DNA from: Agrocybe praecox
Lineage: Eukaryota; Basidiomycota; Agaricomycetes; Agaricales; Agrocybaceae
Assembly (NCBI GenBank): GCA_964017145.1
Contig: OZ024846.1
Span: forward strand, 620,001 to 684,000
Direction of reading: 5' to 3'
DNA: 64,000 nt
The position numbers were made by a program, and so were the translations under genes. Positions 51,701 to 63,424 of the stretch are shown one piece after another. Positions within the stretch are counted from its first letter, which is position 1. Every line of letters starts with the position of its first letter. The notes beneath the pieces are model-generated. The model saw only the letters and a list, made by a program, of their open reading frames with translations. It searched no databases and was not told the origin of the DNA.

Positions 51701-52437
51701 TCATTGAGCGGTTTACCATTGAGATGCTGTGTAATCCCAGCGTCGAGCAAATGCATAGCACCAGCAGCAACACCAGCAGCAGCCTGATCTGCCTCAATCA
51801 TACGCAACATTTCTTGTTCATCTTCGTCCAACTCTAGGTCCTCATCCTCATCTTCGTACGACGAGCTCTCATCCGACAGCCCCTCGCTGCTAGAAGAGTC
51901 AGACACAATCCCAGTCCCAGCACTGCTCCCAACAGCAGCAGCAGCGCCGCTGCCTAACGCGTCCGCACTCATCTCCTCCTCGAGCTGCTGCTGCTCCTGG
52001 GGCGTCAACGCGGGTTTGCGGCGCAGTATCCTTAATGTCGTGTAGTCTCCCGCGCGCTCCAGGTCGTCCTCGCATGCGACCCACACTAAGCCTCTGTATT
52101 TAGGCACCTTGGGCACGATGCGATAATTGTCGTTGTGGGCGTACCCATTATGATTATTGTTGTGATTGTTGTTGTATTTTGATCCTGACCCCGCGCTCGC
52201 AGCGAAAGACGAAGACGCAAAAAAGGTGTTCTGGGCGTGGTTATCGCCCTCGAGGCCGTGTAAGAATGGAAAGAGGACGTGGTCCGGCGGATGGTCTAGC
52301 GTATGCTGCAGATGCAGACTGGCAAACTGATGCGCGGAGAGCAAAGAAATATCGTCCTTGTCGGTCATAGTTGGTTCATGGACAAGAGGAGGAAGAGTAG
52401 CAGAAGGGGTCAACCGAGCGAATTGAATTGTGTACAT
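45773..52437 (-). CDS. Pps1-type dual-specificity protein phosphatase, giant form
   Basis: Orthologue-like to yeast Pps1, a dual-specificity (Tyr and Ser/Thr) phosphatase linked to S-phase control. Five exons: 52437-51442, 51378-50527, 49589-46675, 46581-46200 and 46024-45773 (5397 nt, 1798 aa), more than twice the size of yeast Pps1. Conserved islands are YRGLVWVACEDDLERAGDYTTLRILR near residue 120, DIVVYSPYG, LKYDVYVLDAG, LKILMYSSDGYTESS, WLPSLFGG and FPSRVLPFLYLGNLNHASN. The active site is VLVHCRVGVSRSATVT (Cys and Arg of CX5R), followed by MKHLGLPLVDAYLIVRSRRL. Between islands lie long Ser, Gly, Asn and Asp/Glu low-complexity inserts. Intron 2 is 937 bp, very long for this genome. The start could also be an internal Met. 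Confidence 0.88.
49590..50526 (-). other. 937-bp intron of the phosphatase gene
   Basis: Bounded by GTGAGT (50526-50521) and TAACAG (ending 49590). The two flanking exons join in phase 0 and read GIQV-PIYATLSDIVV. Most introns here are 45-80 bp. The interior is purine-rich on the plus strand with no family-like open frame. Confidence 0.7.
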
Positions 52438-55400
52438 ATTTGGGGTAACCCCTCACTCAATACAGTAATCCAAATCAAATCACATCAAATCAACGGACCT
52501 AAATTTGAAACAAACATCAAATCTCCAGATCTTATCAAAGACATGAAATAAATAAATAAATGGAGACTCCCGAACCCTCTCAATCCCCATATAATCTCTC
52601 ACGAAAGTTAAATGGGCGGTGCGCAGAGGCCAGCTACTCGAACATATCCACATATCGGATCATCTCTGTTGGTATCTCACACGGAGCGTCTCGTGAGCGC
52701 TTTACGACAGTAGCTCATACCGGATCCACTGCAACGCAAGCTAGGATGGCAATGACAAGTTCGCCGCTCGAATGCGTCGAAATCAACATTAAAACTCCTG
52801 CGTGCCCGAGCAGCGGAGTTACTATGTAATAAAGCGGTCAGACGACGAGAAAAAAGGGCATATTACTCTTGAGCTTGCTGACTAAATGGCCCAAGAACCA
52901 TAATCAATCACCGCCGGAATCGTATTTCGAAGTACTGAAGTCTAAATTAACATTTAAATTGATCAATAATCAAGGATCCATGATCATAGAGAGAAAACTC
53001 TATTATGATTCTATCACACGCACACACTCATACATGTAACATATGTATGTATGTACATAGCTGTAGGCTCAACACGCAGGCTACGCCAGACCCGCTATAC
53101 CCGTACGCGTAAACATGCTGACTCGCCGGCCCAACCCTAACGAAGCGCCCATGCACAACGTCGACCGTGTGTATAGTGATGTCGTCGACCTCGACCAATA
53201 CTGGGAATGATCTAAACGGGTCCAAAAAAATCCATCTTATCCATTTGATTCCATTTAGTAGACCTCCAATTAAATTGATTGAATCAGCGCGCCAGCCTCC
53301 GCGCACGTACGCGTGCGTGCGGAGGCCGGGTGAAGTACTACGAGCGCCACACATCTACGTGCGAAAATCATATTTCAAATTCGCCATTCTACGCAATAAC
53401 GCCCGATCATTGCAGAAGGACCTCAAGTCTTTCTCAATACTCTAGCAAGCCACAAACTTGGCACTAATACCTCAGCTAGCTGACAGTACTATCTGCCCAC
53501 TCACCGGAAAAAAGAAGGAGACCTCGGGTATCTTTATCAAATCTAGAGCTGCTGTTGTTGCTGCTGCGCATCTAATCTTATCTAAGCATGTACAACCTCC
53601 AGTCGACATAGCGACTAGTATTACTACCAGGTCTGCCTAGCTATCTATAGGCTTATACTTATACACAGCTCTCCACAGCTAGATCTCCATAATGGTTTAC
53701 CGAAGATGCTGTCCATCATGTTACCTCCACAAACAAAAGCGACTCAACCCATTCAATCAAACGGTGCTGTACCAGACCCTAAAATGGAGAATTCGGGCTT
53801 TATTTCTTCACGCACCAACCGCACAAGACATGTACTCCAACGTACCATTCAAATTCCATCACCTGGAGTTCTTGAATAAATGGCATGGTTTAGGGGTGTG
53901 ACAGGCGTGGCATAGTACTATTCAGAAAAGAAAATAAGGAGTACTTGAAGCTCCAACCTAAATGTAGGAGAGATGATCACGCGTGGGTAGAACTATGTAC
54001 TGATAGCTGTGTATTTAGTCCAATTTTGTGGCCCTAGCCGGCGTTCATCTCGAACTTTTCTCAGTCGTATATTAGCTGTTCAGATGACCTCATCAGCGAG
54101 TGCGGGCGTTCCTTGATATACGTTTAGCTAGGCTCATTTCCTGTCGGGATACAGATTAAGACTTGATAGACACGCTCAAAGAGTGTAGAAGGCTCATAGT
54201 ATTAAAAATGGTAGACATACTTGCAGCTTTGGAAACAAGTTTTTCCGTGCGGGTTACCATGTATATATTTACTATCGTCCACTGCTACCGTGCACCAAAA
54301 GATCCAAACGTCTCCAATCTCCCCCTACTATTATAACCAGGATCTTCCAATGACGTATCTCTCAAACTCACACCACGTACCCTGGCTTCGACTTCGAACA
54401 AAAGAAACTTGAGGTCCGGCGTTAGCTCCGTCATGCGACTTGATCAACCAAAAGTAAAACCTAGATGTTAATATTAACGCATCTTCTTTGAATTATTTTT
54501 CGCTACATAGCTCCACTTATCTGTCCAATAACGAAAGACCGCTGCTCGTTCCTACTCTTCTGCTCCACCTTACCCCACGCTTAATCCACAACCCTTGATT
54601 AAGATTGACCACTCGGATTAACTTACGGAGACGATTACATAGAGTATAATTATCATTATCATTGTCGTCATCGGAATTTTAGCCAATCGCTCTGGTTGGC
54701 AGGGTGGCCTTATCGCGTTTTCATAGGCTCATCTTTCTCTGTTCCTTTTGAACTTGGACCTCCGTTGATCTTTCAATTAATGTAGATATCTGACAGTGAC
54801 AATGATCAACAGCTCAGCTCGGTCATCCATAAACCATCAATGCATACACACACACCCGCTGGTATATCGATTAATATCAACAATATGCCAATAATTTGAC
54901 CGGGTTCCCCACCAGTATATCTAAGAATCAGAATCAGCCGAACGTGCCAACTTTTGTCCGCCGGATTCCTCATAGGCACCTCTTTCTCATTCAGGGTAAG
55001 CAACCGTATACTCTTCCCCCGTTTATCCTACTTCACGATCAACGTTTCCGCTTCCGCAGTAACTTAAAACTCCTAAATTTTAGTGTCAAAGTGTAGATTA
55101 TCAGACCTACCCGCTCTCGATCGGTGCTAGTGGATATCACATAGCACATGGTATATATATGGAGTCACAAACTCGTCTTCATCCTCATAACTAGCATGAG
55201 TATATCGAAGGTTGTTATTCAATGCAGATTCCGGACCATGTGCTACCAAGTTGCATACCGCCATTGGTTGAATGCTAATGATGTCGTAATATTAGCCTAT
55301 CAGTACCTAAGTGTGAGAGAATGTGCGCCACTGCTGTGGCGGTATATTATTAACCTACTCAACTAACTAAATGACCTAACTGGATGGAAGAGCGGATGGT

Positions 55401-55977
55401 CAGCAGACATAGAGATTATCCGCTGAGCATGGTGCTTACTGTGTTGCTCAGTCCGTATATGTAAGATATCAAAACTTGACGCAGCTTCCCAACTAGTACT
55501 ACTACTCAGAACTAATCCAATATTAACCGTCCAAGTTTGAACCGACGAAATTGACGGATAATTGATATTATGCTTTCATTAAACATCTACACGTCTACTA
55601 GCCGCCTTAAACCAAGCCTGAGGAAAAATTCAATTCAATCCGTAGTATACCCGATTATCCATGCGGCTATGCACACGCGCGTATGTGCGTATAGGATAAG
55701 CGCCGCCGCATCCGAGACCGCGCGCCAAGTCACTCACTGGCGTCTATCTTATCGCATTTCGGACTCAATCCCAGAACCGAATAATTTCAAACACCGAATA
55801 CATTTTAAACTCAGCGCTCGACGCTCAACGCGAATCATCACGGTCGACCGTGGATTATCGGGCAGCGTATTGCACAGAACATGCTTGGATATGTTCTGGG
55901 TCCTTATATTACGACTTAAGCATAATTTTTTTCAATGCCGAGTTTCTCAAGGAATACCGAGGGAGCGGTAATCGATG
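52438..55977. other. Gene-poor region, part 1
   Basis: About 3.5 kb with only short, motif-free open frames. An imperfect GC-rich palindrome of 32 bp (GCCTCCGCGCACG ... GGAGGC) lies at 53295-53326. Sequence style is AT-rich with CTAG/TATA-rich patches. This suggests decayed repeats, but no transposon domain can be recognised. Confidence 0.35.
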
Positions 55978-56228
55978 CACTGCTGGCTCTGATAGCTATA
56001 TGTCGGACATATACCTAAAAAATATATGTAATGTGTATTTATTTACCTATATGTTGGACATACACATGATGTGGATTTTAGACATACGTTCGGCATACAT
56101 ATCATCTGTATGCCGAACGTATGTCTAAAATCCACATCATGTGTATGTCCAACATATAGGTAAATAAATACACATTACATATATTTTTTAGGTATATGTC
56201 CGACATATAGCTATCAGAGCCAGCAGTG
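55978..56228. mobile_element. Perfect fold-back (MITE-like) element, 251 bp
   Basis: Two 122-bp arms (55978-56099 and 56107-56228) are exact reverse complements, separated by a 7-bp loop (TATCATC). The termini read CACTGCTGGCTCTGATAGC and its complement. The element is flanked by a 3-bp direct repeat ATG (55975-55977 and 56229-56231). CACTG ends with a 3-bp duplication resemble CACTA/EnSpm-type DNA transposons, which would make it a non-autonomous fold-back derivative. The arms hold short repeated words like TATGTCGGACATA and ATATGTTGGACATA. Zero mismatches between the arms imply recent origin or gene conversion. No coding capacity is present. Transposition itself is an inference. Confidence 0.8.
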
Positions 56229-59200
56229 ATGATCGGAGTCTATGTACGACCGGGTCGCCATAGAATTGAACATTGATCCCCGACTATACTCTATACTGAC
56301 ATATTTTCTGCGGCTAGCGCTCATAGAGCGGGGTGGGTATGGAGGCTCTTGTCGTCGGTCATCGGTATGGCATGACCATGATGCAGAACCCAAAGATCTG
56401 TCTATCACAGACTCTCAGGATATTCTCGTACCGCCTCGAGGCTGGGGACTGGCTGTAGATACTAAAAGCGGACTGCCTCCTAGGACATGGTCAACAATCT
56501 ATTCGCCAGAATCGCATATTGTCTGTCAGTATATGCCGGACTACCAGTACACTACCGCGCTCAGGAGAAAAAGCTACCCCGTGCGTAGCCGTAAGTACTG
56601 TGAAGTTACCTATGATATCTCAAGTTCTCTTGCGCGCTCAGTGATCACGTTATAATTTGTTCTATTTAAATTGAAATCTGATTAGATGGGTTTAAGTGAT
56701 AGTGACGTCTACATGTCAATGTTTCAACATAATCCAGGCTGCGGTGGTACATGCTACATACAGATACAGATACATACAACTCACGCCATTCATCGTCATA
56801 TTCATATAAAATGTCATACGCTATCCTTGGGCCCCTCTCAATGATTTAGTAAACAAAACTCTGACAGAGTGAATAGAATCTAGCCATTCATGGAAATTTA
56901 CCATAAACGTTAACAGCGATCATTTGGTAAGGAAGTTCCCATAGTAGGGGCCGGGCTGGCACACAATCACTCACTCTGCCAGCTGTGTGGCGTGCAAGTT
57001 CTTTAACTCTAAACTTACTATCTCCAACTCCCAAATCTAGTCCAAGACTCTACGACATTGTCTTCAGACTTCTAGTCCTCCCGAGTGTGAGCTTACGACA
57101 ATACATCGACATCGACACATGAGCCACGGTTCCGGTTCGACAAGTTCGCTTCTCACACCCTATCTGTATATTATTACTTCAATACATATGTTTGTATGTA
57201 GTATTAATATGTTCTTTCTGAGTCGAAGCAAATTAAAGGATCAGTGGTTCTGGGGCGCCGCTCATTGAAGAAGAGTTCGCCGGAAAAATAAGAAGAGAAG
57301 TAAGACATTTGCCGAGCTCTACACGCTCCTAAAGCCGTTGTCTGTCCACCCTGGATTTCTTCCAGACGCATGGGCACAGGAGTTGATGTCGATCTAAATC
57401 GATCACAGTCCGAGTCCCATCCCGTCCAGAAATAGTTAAGCGCCTAAAATTAGACGGAACGATATATATATCCAACAATAGCATCTCGCATGTCATTTTC
57501 AAAATAAAGTCTGCGTCGAATATGGAATTTGCGTGCAGCTGTCTGTGATGTGTACTTGTAACACGTACTGCCTTTCGAATTTTGACTCCTTTTTCTATCA
57601 CTTTGAATACGGTTCTGATGTTCACAGAAATATTTGAATGTCGAGGCAGGTGGATTAGGTTCTTGAAGAGCTCGCACTAAAGCGGTTAAACAACATACAC
57701 TTTGCGGGTTATGAGCATATCTGTCCTAGGACCCTCATTCTGTCTAATAGGACCCAACACAAAAATACTCACGGGAATGAATGCTATCGAGCTTGACGTG
57801 CACAAGGAAGGTCCTTTACAGCCTGAATACCGGGTTACCATCGTGCGCAAAAATCAATTTACATCGAGACGCGTGGGTAGACTGTAGTCTCATGATCAAG
57901 GTACATACTTAGATATGGCACCATTCTAAAGGTCAAGAAAACAAATGTGATGCCAGTATGGGCAACGAATAAACATAGTAACGCCACACTTCGTTTTCCC
58001 CTGGTGTAACTACGTAGGGGGGTGACAGAGGACCTTGGTGCATATCAGCTCTCAAACTCTGGGCATAGCCTGCGAAAAGAAGTCTTTAAATTGGAGTGAA
58101 CGGCGAAGAACATACGTGTTTTGTCGGGATAATATTATTCCCAAGCCTTAACTTTTGAATTCCTGGGAAGAATATGCCGGACGTCTATCGTTATGGAATC
58201 TTACCCTACTAGAAGCCTGAAACCTATCTCAAAAATAGATGGGCGCAGCAGCCCGCGTGTGTATATATGCGCCTCTCTTAGGTCTTTGCGGTGCGTCGCA
58301 CACTAGCGTTATGTTCGCAGCCGCCACTCATGCTTTGACAGGAATCGTCGGACTAATTAAGGGGACAAGAAAGATAGTGAAAACGAAGCGTTCTTTCCTC
58401 ATTTTACGAAGCACACATTCTCAGCGGAATCATCCATGTCAGGGAAGGAGCTACGCATATGGCCCGGTGAGCCACGACGTAATTTGTTACTTTATTAAAG
58501 ACCTCGGCTTCTGATCGTACACTGCACGGATTTAATTCTCAAGAAGAAAATCAGTGTGTTGAGTAGGCTTATGCGGCAATGCCACAGGCTCGATCCCGTT
58601 CTTCGTTACTTACTATTAGATCGTTTTGATCTTCTTCCAAAGCCGTCTTGTGATACGGTCATCTGAGTACAAGGGGCTGAGAAAATTTTCGATTCTTGGT
58701 ATTTTAAGCAGTGCCATTGAACGGTGCCTGTTTGTACATAGCTTGACAGGGTCAGCGAACGAACCATCAGCTTATCTCAATAACGTCAAAGAAGAGACAT
58801 TGAAAGACGACACTGAATGTCAACCAAGGTGGGTACGTACCGATATTTCGTCACTTTACTGACGTATATGCACGCATTTGTATCATCGTTCGGATAGTGG
58901 AGACCTTCGACAGGATACGGTCGCGTATGTCAATGCATTCAAGACACTTGTGAGAGTGAATTCACAATTGCTGATAGAGATTAGATTATAAACGAGGCAC
59001 TTGAATTACATGCCTCTGCTCTGATGTGTACCTACTTACAGGAATGTCAATGGAAAGCCAAGGAGCGGTCACGAGTGACTAGTAAGGCACGACGTAGACT
59101 TCGTGCGATTCGGATACATATGTCATGAGCGACGAGTAAAGGAACAATGAGGATCGTAGTAAGTAAGATGGGAGAGAACGATCCATGGGTGTTATGCGGC

Positions 59201-59772
59201 TCTTCCCTAAAGCCGAGTCTGACAGAACAGTGCATAAGAAGTTAACCTAGTACACAATTATATCTGATCTGTGTGTACATCCATGTAAGGACTCACTCAC
59301 TTCAAGAAGCCTATTTACGTCCTGTTCTCCATGCATTGCGTCTGCATACCCACATTCTGTCAAATAAGGTAGATGTTGATACTTAGTCCGTGACGCGACC
59401 TGAGCATTTGGATATGATGTACTTGATGCTAACATGAGACGATGATTCGTCTGTCAAAAAGTATGTAAGTGAGAGGGACTGCGATCATGATTACAGGTCA
59501 GTTGAATGAGTAGTAAGTAGATGCAAGTGATCAATCTACCTACTAGATCAGATAGAAGAATGAGTTTTGTAAATGTTGACAGGAAGCCGGTTTTTTCTTA
59601 CTTAGCCAGCTCGTAGGTATGTATTTGTGTGTTAATAAGAGATAGAATTGGCAGAATACGATACAGTCTGGAACCAATAGCAACGTCAACAAGGATTTAT
59701 GATAAGATCAGGGACGCGCTGCTCAGACACTCACCTAGTAGTACTACCTCGACATTGATCGTTACAGGAATA
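56229..59772. other. Gene-poor region, part 2
   Basis: A 137-codon open frame with an ATG (56242-56655) starts 14 bp after the fold-back element. Its composition is not clearly coding and it has no motif. Other frames (57329-57625 minus, 58239-58514 plus, 58626-58862 plus) also lack support. No RNA genes or transposon domains were recognised. Confidence 0.3.
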
Positions 59773-60024
59773 TTATGGGGCAGCTGTAGGACCACTACTT
59801 GAGCTTGACGTGGTCGCAGAGTTCAGACAACATCTATAACAGCCTGAATCCTCCAAAACCGAATGGGAAATTTCGTTGCAGGGTGTGGGCCAAGGATAAC
59901 AGTTTCTGTCACACTGGAATTCGGGCGGCACTGTGCCAGATTGAGGAAGAGCCACGACACGGTTTAAGGCCAAGCTGGTGAGGCAGAACAGAATGACTGC
60001 GAAGAACTTGGAATTGAGCGACAT
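59773..60024 (-). CDS. Small secreted cysteine-rich protein
   Basis: A single exon codes for 83 aa from ATG 60024. The N-terminus MSLNSKFFAVILFCLTSLALNRVVA is a clear signal peptide with likely cleavage before LPQ. The mature part is about 58 residues with six Cys in the pattern QCDRNC, PC, GCYRCC, followed by a Ser/Thr-rich tail ending GPTAAP. Small secreted Cys-rich proteins of this type in fungi include effectors and cell-wall or signalling peptides. No family is recognised. An upstream in-frame ATG (60063) would put charged residues before the hydrophobic core and is less likely. It is the only credible gene in the 52.4-62.3 kb gene-poor stretch. Confidence 0.6.
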   Translation of the reverse strand: MSLNSKFFAVILFCLTSLALNRVVALPQSGTVPPEFQCDRNCYPWPTPCNEISHSVLEDSGCYRCCLNSATTSSSSSGPTAAP

Positions 60025-62314
60025 ATTTGTTACTGCAATTATCTTTTTCAATATATGCAACATTCGATGACCGTGTTATGAAATTGACCTTTCGCAGGCA
60101 ATCCGTTTGTTGGTGGACGTGTTCAGGTGGGTGAGTATGAGTTTGACTCATCCATTAGAGGCCTTTATACATGTCGACAAAGAAGATATCTTGCGGCGGC
60201 TTTTCAATAGAGCCGACGCCGACGTTGGGGAGTAAGTGATGAGGCTTCATTTCTGAAGTTCGACTCAGGATCTTTCCCGAGTAGTCGTATCGGAGCATGG
60301 GTACGCATTGACCGATATTACTTCATATCCGAGTAGAAGGTGCACAATCACATACTCGACGAACGTAAATCGATGCCACGCCCCGTGGTATGGATATACT
60401 GAGCTTGACGAAGATAGTTACGAGGTTGGAATCTCCAAGGTAGGAGAGCGGTTCGAGGATGGGAAATGACTTTTGCAAGGCTGTACAGGGGTTGATGCGA
60501 GACTGCAACCGATTTGTGCAGGGTTCTCGTCGTTTTTCATAACTTGAAGTTCATGGTCACGCTCATGAGCTTGACTTGAACTTTAAAATGGCACCCGCCA
60601 GGCGCGCAGCTCCACTTCGGTCAGCTCTGTAGTGCGTCGTCGAAAGTCTGGGAAATTTTGGCGTCGTGTATCCAGTTGGGTACGGATTTTCTTGAGATTA
60701 TGGGACAGATTTCGAAGAAGATTGCATCAAGAAATGACAAAGATGTCCTGCACCATGGCCAGAAACTGGATGAAGAATGTATTGAAGAGTTTTGCCTCGT
60801 AATAAAGGTTGCGTTTGATAACATTTCGATGTGTGGGGAAGACGAGGCCGAACCATGTCCGAGTACCATATTCCAAAAAGATAAGCGAGGAATATATATC
60901 GCAATGATCTAGGCGCCTTCCGCGACCGGTTTGAACGTTCTCGCCGTGCGTGCAGGGCGGTACGGAAAAGTGATAGTTCTTGTCCGTAGAAAGTTCTAGT
61001 CTATTGATGGCCTTATCTTTCCGTCTTGGTTCTGCTTTCCATGCTGGTTTACGATAGAGGCTTCGGCTTCAACAGCTCTACAACTGAGTGAACCTGGATT
61101 ATCTTGCAGATTCGAGCGGCTCGACCATGTATGTCGCATCTTGTAGTAGAAATTTGACCCGATAGAAGAATAGACCTTGTAGACACGTCACGTATGTTGT
61201 AGATTGTGCGTCCGAATTGCCAAGTTCCTCCTGCGTATACCACGCAAACGAGATCCAAACTCTAGCAAGGTTTCGAGGATCCTGTACATGAGATAAGTAA
61301 TAGTACATTACGAGGAAATAGTACCCACCATTTTCCAGTTGAACGACACGGAGTTCACGGAATGTGAACGCGAAACATACCAGAAAACCATGAGGTCATC
61401 CTGTAGTACTACTGCCATCTGTAGCGTACATGAGCAGAATGCTCACGGCGTTCAAAACGTCAACGTTTCAACGCTAGGCTTGTACTTTCTCCATCTTAAT
61501 GGTTGGTCAATTTCGGCCAGAAACACTGTAGCTTTGCTGAAGAGGGTTGAACGTTGTTCGAAGAGTCAGGAAAGAACTAGAGTACCGGGCCAAGGGATCC
61601 CAATTTCCGGACAGCCTGTGTTGAACGTTCCCACGCCCCTGACACGGTATTGTACTTGTACATGACCATGTCAATGTCAAGGCTCTCCTCACCCATAAAA
61701 GAGATAAGTTGGAAGAAGAAAAGGTCTCGCACCAGCCTGAAGCTCCTCGTTTTAGAAGAACAGTTGTCCCAGTAAAACCTGGCACTGGCTTTGTCAACTA
61801 GTCATAGTTACTGGGCCTTGACGGGGACGGAAACTATTCCGCTACCCCGCTTTACCGTACTTTGACCGTACTACCCTAACACAGCGGTCGGCATTGTGCT
61901 GACGCCATGTCGGCGGGAATCCTGCTCACCAATCTTTACTTAGTTCCGAGAACTAACGAAGAGTGCTTGAAATCAGCAGCTGTATAGCAAACGATCTGTC
62001 GATGTTTGTAGCTGTGGTCTGCAGCCGGCGATGCCACTATGGAACTGCTGTGGTTTTGTAAGTTGTATTCACGACGCTGATGAAGCATTAGTCACCTCAG
62101 CATCTATCTTTGTGACTTTTTATTTTCATTAAGTTGTATATTCACAACGCTGGTGCATTAGTCACCCAGTAGTGAGCACTTTTACTCCTTGTTTTCAAAA
62201 GCATTCGGGTTCATTAACGAACGTTTGAACTAGGAAAACTCACTTAAAAGGAGCTGCATTGCAATGAACATACTCCGTATCTCCTACACTTCCAACAACA
62301 ATAACACATCACGA
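60025..62314. other. Gene-poor region, part 3
   Basis: About 2.3 kb without a supportable gene. Some open segments (for example 60658-60912 plus; 61308-61049 minus) look partly protein-like and could be gene remnants, but starts, splice sites and motifs do not cohere. The last few hundred bases contain the promoter of the NmrA-like gene at 62315, including two copies of an AAGTTGTATTCACGACGCTG-like word near 62048 and 62134. Confidence 0.3.
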
Positions 62315-63350
62315 ATGCCTTACTCTGTTCTCCTTATTGGTGCGACCGGCTCGCCTGGTTTTAGCATAGCAAAGAAGCTTGCCAAGTACAAAGATCAGTT
62401 CAAACGCGTCGCCTACCTCACAGTAACCGCCAAAAGCACCCAGGAGAAGGAAGCCAAATACGCATTGGTACCTCTCGAACGTGTTGTTGGCGACCTCGAA
62501 GACCCAGAGACGTATCGCGGCTTTGATATCTTAATCAGTGCTACTTACCATAAACTCGTCTTGGACCAAATCAAATACTTCAATGCAGCTTTCGCCGGAG
62601 GCGTGAAGCATGTCTATCCAAGTGAATGTGAGTTGCACAATAAATTTAGTCCATTTGCGAAAACTGATTACTTGGGTGTATGATAGTCGGCCCAGATTTC
62701 AACGATCCCGTACTTAGTATTAAGGAAGCATTTTTCGCTCCCAAAATTCAGGTTAGGAAAGCGTTGGAGGAACGAGTCAGCAAGGACAGCTCGTTGGGCT
62801 ACACCTACGTCATGACTGGCATATTCAGTGACTTCATGATCGAAACCAACCTTCTAGGGCTCTCGGGGGACAAGAAAACAATCACGTTCTTAGGAGAACC
62901 TGACGCATTGCTTACTTCTACCCACACTGACGAGTACGTCTCGATTGTTTGGACCTTTGCGTTATATACACCGTTTTACTTACGCATCCCACTTATTCCA
63001 GCATCGGAGAGTTCGTTGCGCTGTCTCTTCTCCCTTCTCACTTGCCCTCTCTCAACGAACGCCGTGAATTGCCTCTGGAAGGCACGACGATGAAACTCGC
63101 GGACTACTTCGACACCGTTTCTCGTGTGCTTGGGCACCCCATCTCCGTAGAATACCTCACCCTCGAAAGTTCCTTCACATTCCAGGAAGAACAAAGAGCT
63201 CTTGGAAACGAAGACGCAGTTGCCTTCACCTCGGTCAAGCGGGTTGTCGGGTTTGGTTCATCGCTTTTGAGCAACCCCGTTAACCCATTGTACCCTGAGC
63301 ACAAGGCCAAAACCTGGGAAGACACAGTAAAGACTATGCTTGGAGCGTAA
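62315..63350 (+). CDS. NmrA-like / isoflavone-reductase-like NAD(P)-binding protein, copy 2
   Basis: Paralogue of the gene at 3126-4142. Three exons, 62315-62627, 62687-62933 and 63002-63350 (909 nt, 302 aa). Exon 1 is 313 nt in both copies, and both introns fall at the same positions and phases. The Rossmann motif is LLIGATGSPG. The hallmark YPSEFGPDF is created by splicing intron 1 (GTGAGT ... GATAG). Later blocks are GYTYVMTGIFSDF, SLNERRELPLEGT and GFGSSLLSNP. The unspliced reading stops inside intron 1, so it only looks broken. Likely a cytosolic NAD(P)H-dependent reductase or redox sensor. The substrate is unknown. An in-frame ATG at 62264 lies upstream, but 62315 matches copy 1. Confidence 0.87.
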
Positions 63351-63424
63351 CAATCCACGCCCGATAATTACATGGAAGTTACTTGAAGTTGTTGCAACTT
63401 CATTGGTATACTATTATGTTGCTA

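Noticed and set aside
53295..53326. GC-rich imperfect palindrome as a transcription terminator or origin
   Set aside because: Hairpin terminators are not used by fungal Pol II. There is no flanking gene and the arms differ by an insertion, so no function can be assigned.
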